DNA of 64,000 nucleotides, taken from contig JAULBX010021076.1 in NCBI GenBank assembly GCA_032358255.1, positions 226,546 to 290,545 of the forward strand, read 5' to 3'. The notes below the pieces were generated by a model. That model saw nothing but the letters and a program-made list of their open reading frames with translations, was not told the origin of the DNA and searched no databases. This DNA comes from Heterotrichella gracilis (taxonomy: Eukaryota; Sar; Xanthophyceae; Tribonematales; Xanthonemataceae). Of this stretch, positions 58,565 to 64,000 are shown one piece after another. The position numbers and the translations under genes are program-made. Each line of letters starts with the position of its first letter. Position 1 is the first letter of the stretch.

Positions 58565-59060
58565 TCCCTGCTGCAGCAGACACAGCAGCAGGTGGGTGCA
58601 TAGTGGGTACACAGGCGGGTGTGTAGCTTGAGCCAGGGCTGCTGAGAGGTCATCATCCTGACCTGCGCACAAAAAAGAAATGATCAGTACTATATATATA
58701 TTTAAATGTATTTAAACACATCAATTTAAAGTTCCCCTGAGGGATTAGGTTACAAGCCAATGCTATTGTCCTTGTGAGGTGTCTGCGCCCTTGGTTTCTG
58801 CTGTACATCCACGCTACGCTCACCACCACTAAGATCGAACTGGCATGCCCTGGTTAGCTACCTATACTGGTAGCTTGGCCAGGGCAGCTGTACAAATGCC
58901 TGTGCACTGCTGCCACACTGGCGACTGACCCTTGTCTGTTGTTGCAGCATCCTGCCCTGTGCACGCGTCATGCCATGCTGCAACATGTGCCCCTCTGTCC
59001 GCGCTCGCGTTCCCTGCGTCCCTGACTAAACCGCTGTGTGTGCATGGCAGGTCGGCAAGG
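58565..59060 (+). pseudogene. Inverted partial copy of the CG-1 gene (exon end, intron, acceptor)
   Basis: Read on the plus strand it has the exon end CAGCAGACACAGCAGCAG with a GTGGGTGC donor, an intron-like stretch, then GGCAG|GTCGGCAAGG at the place of the next exon. The same order occurs on the minus strand at 53900-53412. After the acceptor the frame fails within a few codons. It lacks the CG-1 domain and is most likely a relic. Confidence 0.7.
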
Positions 59061-59137
59061 TGCATTAGATGCTGAATTCCAAAGTACATGTGTCAAACAT
59101 GCTGTGGTCAATAGAAAAGGAAGGCGTGACCCTAAGT

Positions 59138-59212
59138 CCTAAACCCTAAATCAGGGTTTAGGGTTTAGGGTTTTGGATTTAGCCCTAAATCCAAACCCTA
59201 AACCCTAAATCA
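59138..59212. repeat. Head-to-head telomere-type repeat cluster
   Basis: CCTAAACCCTAAAT is followed by two TTTAGGG units, then again CCCTAAATCC and two CCCTAAA units. The motif therefore switches strand twice within 75 bp and can fold back on itself. Confidence 0.9.
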
Positions 59213-60994
59213 TTTACCAGTTCTTTTTACAGCAAGCTTGCAACTGCTGCAGGGCAGTGGCTGCTATTCAGGCACGTCAGGCTACTAACATGTAACATAT
59301 TCAGGCCCGCTAGCATTGGGGTTTGGTCCATGTCACAAAGGAAACACGTGAGCCGCAGCTCTGGTGAATGCGTGTGCATGTCTACAGCCATTGTCTCAGC
59401 GCTTTGCTGCTACGGCAAAGTACTTAGCTTGCACTACTCTATCGCATTTGTAACGTAAGTCCTTTATTTGAGGATCAATGTCCTCCACATGTTGCAGACT
59501 CAAATAACTCAAGAGTGGTTTATACGAATGTCCAAAACGCTGCTCCCATCGATGGCATTTTCATCTGCAAAAGGTTATGATGGGGCATATTAGGCACAGG
59601 GGATAGCTAAGCGTAGGGCCACATGGTGTGACTTAACCCAGCCCAAGTAGCCCAAGGCTTCTGAATGAAAATGGTATCAATGGTCTCAGCATATAGTACA
59701 TAGAGTGTTTCCTGCCGCATGTACAAGGCTTGCTCTAATCTTGCTGCGTTGTTGGAATCCATTAATTGCATGCATGGCGCGCATCGGTGTTGGGACCATA
59801 ATCATTTTCTTTTGCGCAGCAACAGCGGCGCCCTTTGTCACATCAGAACACATGCCAGCTGCTGGTGGGGTGCTGCGCTGTGCAGGGGTGTTGTAGGATC
59901 TGGGCTGCGAGGTGTATACCCAAGTAGGGTTTGCGCTGGCCTGTAGAGCATGGCGCGAAGGATTGCAAAACGCAATGGCCTATAGATGTTGATTACGTAT
60001 GTATGTACCACATATCATGGTGTATGCAGCTTCTTTGTCTCTTGTACTTGCTGGCCATCAGAGCGATGCTAGTGTAAACAGTGGGCAGAAGTAGCAGAAG
60101 GGCGCTGCCGTAAACTACGTAAACCTCTTCCTTAGCCAATGCGCCTGTGCAAGGACAGGCTGTGCAGATATGTATATATTTACTTCATTATAAATTAGAT
60201 GTCAGGAGCATGATTTGGCGCCTCCGCTGACGGAATGCACAGGCCATGCTTGCCTCCCAGTGGGCCATTACTGTGAAGTCACTGGCACCCATGTCATACC
60301 CGAGGCTGCCTCAGGTTAACTACATACTCAGTCTGGCAAGATGTTCAACCTAAATAATTATTACAAATGAAAGCTTGATCAGTTGGAGACGAGTCAGCCA
60401 CGTGTCACGTAGGCCGCACTCCACGTCACATGGTGCAGGCCATGAGCAGTGCCAAGGCTCCCGTGATGGGCCAAGCAATTGACCCATCCCTTGACACCGC
60501 TCAGGCCTGCCCAGAGATTGTGGTGATCAGCGGGTACGTCACAGTAATTCAACATACAAGAAACGAACCTCAACGCCAACGACTGATACCACAGTGAACT
60601 AAGTGAACACTGGACGGTGAACGGACATCCTGCACGCAAACAACTTGTTGCTACAACGCCAGAAAAGCAGAATAAAACGGAAACGCACCACCCCAGGATT
60701 CAATGGCGCTTGGGATGTCAAGCAGAAATTAATGCAAGGGAAACTATTATTCCCTACTAGGCCTCATACTCATTCCTAGTGTAATGTATTCCCAGTGGGT
60801 AGTACCCAACTTGGATGGCAGTGGCAGTGGCAGACACTGCAGGTGTAGAATCAGCGGCATGATCTGACACTGCTTCAGCGCTAAGTAATGAGTCTAAACG
60901 TTTGTTCTTAACGGCTGTCAAATGGCTGAATGAACTTCAAATGATTATGTACTGCTGGCCGGAAAACACCAATGGATTATAACAGCCACCCCAT

Positions 60995-61165
60995 GCAAGG
61001 GTCTGCTGGTCCCGCTGTCTACGCTGTCCCCAATAACCCACCCCCACACCCCCCACCTCTAAATCCTCCCAAGGGTCTACTGGCCCGCCCCGCTGTCCCA
61101 AAAGCCCCCTCTCCCACCCCCCCCACCCAAAACCCTCGCAAGGGTCTACTGCCCCCCCCCCCGTG
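60995..61165. repeat. Minisatellite, three ~65-bp units
   Basis: Each unit starts CAAGGGTCT(G/A)CTG and continues with C-rich sequence (CCCGC-CTGTCCC-, CACCCCCC). Units begin at about 60996, 61069 and 61140. A minus-strand read gives a Gly/Trp-rich repeat, but no gene signal surrounds it. Confidence 0.85.
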
Positions 61166-61347
61166 TCCCAGATGGCACTATCAGGGCTGGCACTGAGCGC
61201 AATGCATACGTTTACGTACATTCCCCACCGGTTGCACAACCACAGGAAATCCATGCCCATGTGCCACCCCAGCTGCACATAACTGCACTCCTCTGCCATG
61301 CATGTGCGCACATGCCCTCTGTACCCGCCAACTACCCAACGCGTCAT

Positions 61348-64000
61348 CTACACTGCCTCAAATATGGAGGAGAGATAGTCACCCACATCAGCATCCCCTG
61401 TCAGATCCAGCTGGGGAAGGGCGTCCCACTTTTCGGTGGTGGCACCCTCTTCCTGGGTGCTGCAGTGGCTGCCGCCCTCGCCCTCCACACCCTCGCCTGC
61501 CTGGTGGGCCCACTGGGTGTCATCCGCGTGGTCCACGTCCTGGGTGGCTGCGGTCCCCTCCTCCACTATCTGCACCTCCAGTGCCAGCTGGGTGGCGTGC
61601 ACCTCCTGGTCGCTCACGTCGCTCCCGGAGGTGGAGCCGGGTGCCTGCGGGGGAGAGGGAGGAGCAAATTAAGAAAAGCTTCATAAAAATCAAAATTATG
61701 AGAGTTGTGAAGAGATTGGCATTGCTCTAGCGCCTACCACCGCGCGGTGGTAGGGGGAGGGTGCACAGGTCACAACAAAGGGGGTGGCAGACGGTCAGCG
61801 AGGACAAAGTTAAGTAGGTGGGCTGGCCTATGGGTCCCCTGGTCAGCGGACCAATAAATACCGCAATACATACTTGCCTACACCCACCCTGGTGTAACAG
61901 TGTGAAAAAACTAGATAACTGGAATGACCCATCTGGTCTGGTGGACCCTAAGCAAGGGTTGGCTATTAGCAGGCAATCAAGAAACTTAAACTGGCAGGCA
62001 GAGGCAGAAACCCTAGCTAAAACATAAACCCTAGCCTGACACTGGCACAGGTCGCAAGTCTACAGCAGCTGTCAGCGCCAGTCACCCAAAAACCCTAAAC
62101 GCTAAACCCTAAGTCTACAGCAGCTGTCAGCAGCGCCAGCGAGCTTTACACTACTCAGTCCTGACCTGATAATAATCGTTTTGGGTCTGATGAATCTCTA
62201 CGGTAATCCGGTGTCGTTCAACACCCCAGGTCACTGGAAAGATAAAGTTTGCAAAAGCAGTTCGCTGCACGGATCAATACGTATACCACAGGCTGTAATT
62301 ATATGTAATAATGAGACACCATGCTATTGGCCATAAGTACTACGAGAGGGATCATAATAAAAGATAAAGGGACACCATGCACAGGCAGGAGGTGAGGTGA
62401 GGGGAGTGCGCACCTGCACCGCAAGCGACTGGAGCCATCGCTCCATGCCGCCCAGGTCCGCCAATGGCGCGCCCTCATCCACCTCCCCCAGCTTGCTCAG
62501 CTCACCCTGCCACATGCACACACACCCATGGTGATTACGGTAATGACTTTGATCAGAGAACAGGGACACTGGGGCTGTAAGTGCTGCTTCTCGGCGCGCA
62601 CAATGTTCACTCAATGTACACAATGCCTGTAGGCGCAGAATGTACAGGCCAGGGTTGGGCGTCACTGTGGTAGCAGTGGAGGGGCACTCTGTATGTACAG
62701 CGCTGCTTTTTAATGTGCAATTGCAGTCCATGTAGTTCAAATAGCCAACCAGGGCGTGCTAGTTTAAGCTTGGTGTACTTGGTGGTGGTGAGCAAGGCGT
62801 GGGACCACATGTACTGGTACACAGGACAGCCAAGTGCACCAGGGGCGCAGGAACTCCAGTTCACAAGAATATTAAGAATTCGCATGCAAGGACATAATTA
62901 TTGCTTGTACTCCCTTCCTCCCACCTCCTGCCACCCAACACCAATGCTAGCACCCACCTGCTCCTGCACCACGCCAATGTGCGCCAGGGTGTTGAGCAGC
63001 TGCTGCTGGTAGCGGCGCACCCGGAACCTGCGCTGCGCGCCCCGAACCCTGCCATTGCTGGTAGCAGCATCCCCACCAGCTGCAACCACCGATGCCCTGG
63101 GCGCCGCTGCCTGCCCTAGCTGCGTGCGGCTGTGGGAGCCGTCCACCGGCACCTCTGCCACCTCTGGTGGGGCGTCCAGCAGCATATGGGTGGGTGTGTG
63201 GGGAGCCCCCTGAGGCTCTGACGCCTCTGGTGAGGTGTCCTGAGGCGCCTCTGCTGGGGAGCCCATCAGCATGGGGTGCATGGGGGGACCCCGGCAGTGG
63301 CGCTTGCCGCGCGCGCTCTGCTCACTGCCATCGCTGGCAGCGCCATCCTCATCACCTGCCTCCACCACCCTCCTGGACACCACTGCCTGCCCCCGCTGGG
63401 TGTGTCTGTGGAGAGCGCCCTCCGGCACCTCTGGGGGGGCATCCAGCAGCATGAGGGGGGGTGTGGGGGGAGACTCAGCACCCCAGCTGCCCCGACTGCG
63501 GCGCTTGCCCCACCCAAGGCTGGGCGCCGCTGCCCGCCCCCCCTTGGTGCGGGGGTGGGAAGCCTCCCGTGGCACCACTGCTGTGCAGGCCACCAGCATG
63601 GGGGGAGGTGTGTGAGGAGATGGGGCACCCCGGCAGGGGCGCTTGGCGTGCGTCCCCCCACCATTGCCCTTGCTGGCATAGCTGGCAGCTTCATCCTGAG
63701 CAGCTATTATCTCCAACACGCAGGAGAGGTCTGACCAGGAATCCGCTGGTGCTGCTGCTTTGCGCTTGGTGCGCGTGTGTGGAGTTCCTGCTGCCACGGC
63801 TGATGGGAAGCCCAGCAGCATAGGGGTAGGTGTGTGTGGGGAAGCCCCCCCTGTCACCTCAGGTGGGGGGTCCTGTAGCAACCCTGGTGAGGGCCACGCT
63901 GGCCCCAGTGATGGGAAGGGCCCCGCTGGAACCGCTGATGGGAAGAGCCCCGCTGGCACCGCTGATGGCAAGGCCCCCGTAAGCACCTCTGATGGGGAGG
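61348..64000 (-). CDS. Tandem-repeat relative of the CG-1 gene, 5' part outside window
   Basis: Three 3' exons are visible: >64000-62958, 62506-62414 and 61644-61348. Their order, phases (0, 0), donors (GTGGGTGC, GTGCGCAC) and lengths match exons 4-6 of the CG-1 gene at 52.9-56.3 kb, so the two are paralogues. The first exon encodes Pro/Ala-rich repeats, with PHTPTPML at about 63830, PHTPPPML at 63610, PPTPPLML at 63450 and PHTPTHML at 63195. Most are followed by a basic R-T-K/Q...A-A-A-P stretch; two (63610, 63450) are preceded by K-R-x-C/S-R-G, as is a shorter unit at about 63275. Its end is QRRFRVRRYQQQLLNTLAHI. The last exon is acidic (ALPQLDLTGDADVGDYLSSI), like an activation domain. No DNA-binding domain is visible inside the window; a CG-1 domain is expected upstream by homology. 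Confidence 0.6.

Larger units (their letters stand above)
56332..61347. other. Repeat-rich spacer between CG-1-type genes
   Basis: No intact gene was recognised in 5 kb. The contents are an ATTCAATCAT-type tandem run at about 56790-56835, the inverted CG-1 gene copy (58565-59060), a palindromic telomere-type cluster (59138-59212) and a three-unit minisatellite (60995-61165). The left end includes the presumed promoter of the CG-1 gene. Confidence 0.5.

Noticed and set aside
62901-63823. Several plus-strand frames rich in Pro/Ala/Cys
   Set aside because: They are shadows of the repetitive exon on the minus strand. The splice-site order matching the CG-1 gene supports the minus strand.
1-64000. 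CRISPR array, prophage or biosynthetic cluster
   Set aside because: Introns, plastid and Mediator genes show a eukaryotic nuclear genome. No direct-repeat/spacer pattern, phage gene or enzyme cluster is present.

Overview
This window is nuclear DNA from a photosynthetic eukaryote, almost certainly a green alga. The genes are split by many short GT-AG introns, with a few GC-AG introns. There is an intron-containing LHCII chlorophyll a/b protein and a two-domain plastid fibrillin of the PAP12 type. Interstitial repeats of the TTTAGGG plant/green-algal telomere motif are scattered through introns and spacers. A MYCBP/FAP174-like gene hints at a ciliated lineage. No bacterial operon, rRNA, tRNA or CRISPR array was found.

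Layout. 1.8-5.4 kb (-) PAP12-like fibrillin. 6.9-7.4 kb (-) MYCBP/FAP174-like protein. 8.4-10.05 kb (-) DUF6492-like type II membrane protein, divergent from 10.6-13.1 kb (+) Mediator subunit MED27. 14.6-21.5 kb (+) BRF1, the TFIIIB subunit. 22.5-23.0 kb (-) profilin-like protein. 24.6-30.5 kb (-) ABCB half-transporter of the ALS1/TAP2 type. 31.3-33.1 kb (-) Coa1-like mitochondrial protein, divergent from 34.0-35.4 kb (+) membrane-anchored RING protein. 36.6-38.5 kb (+) SVP26/TEX261 ER-Golgi adaptor. 40.6-44.0 kb (-) LHCII. From 46 kb to the right edge the window becomes sparse and repeat-rich. It holds a short CG-1-like fragment (46.1-47.0 kb), a complete short CG-1 (CAMTA-type) gene (52.9-56.3 kb) and a relative of it cut by the window edge (61.3-64.0 kb). 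Exon models for the larger genes were rebuilt by hand from splice sites, and in each case the intron phases close.

Most genes are unrelated housekeeping functions: RNA polymerase II and III transcription, ER-Golgi traffic, vacuolar or plastid transport, and photosynthesis. They do not form a pathway.

The most unusual signal is structural. Inside at least five of these genes there are extra, partly decayed copies of an exon edge (coding piece plus its own splice site) lying in an intron or just downstream of the functional exon. Several sit beside telomere-like TTTAGGG arrays. One copy in the ABC transporter is an intact, in-frame 90-nt cassette with both splice sites. One in BRF1 would act as a truncating exon. 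The right half also carries a cluster of long fold-back hairpins and a ~480-bp inverted copy of CG-1 gene sequence. These may share one local copying mechanism.
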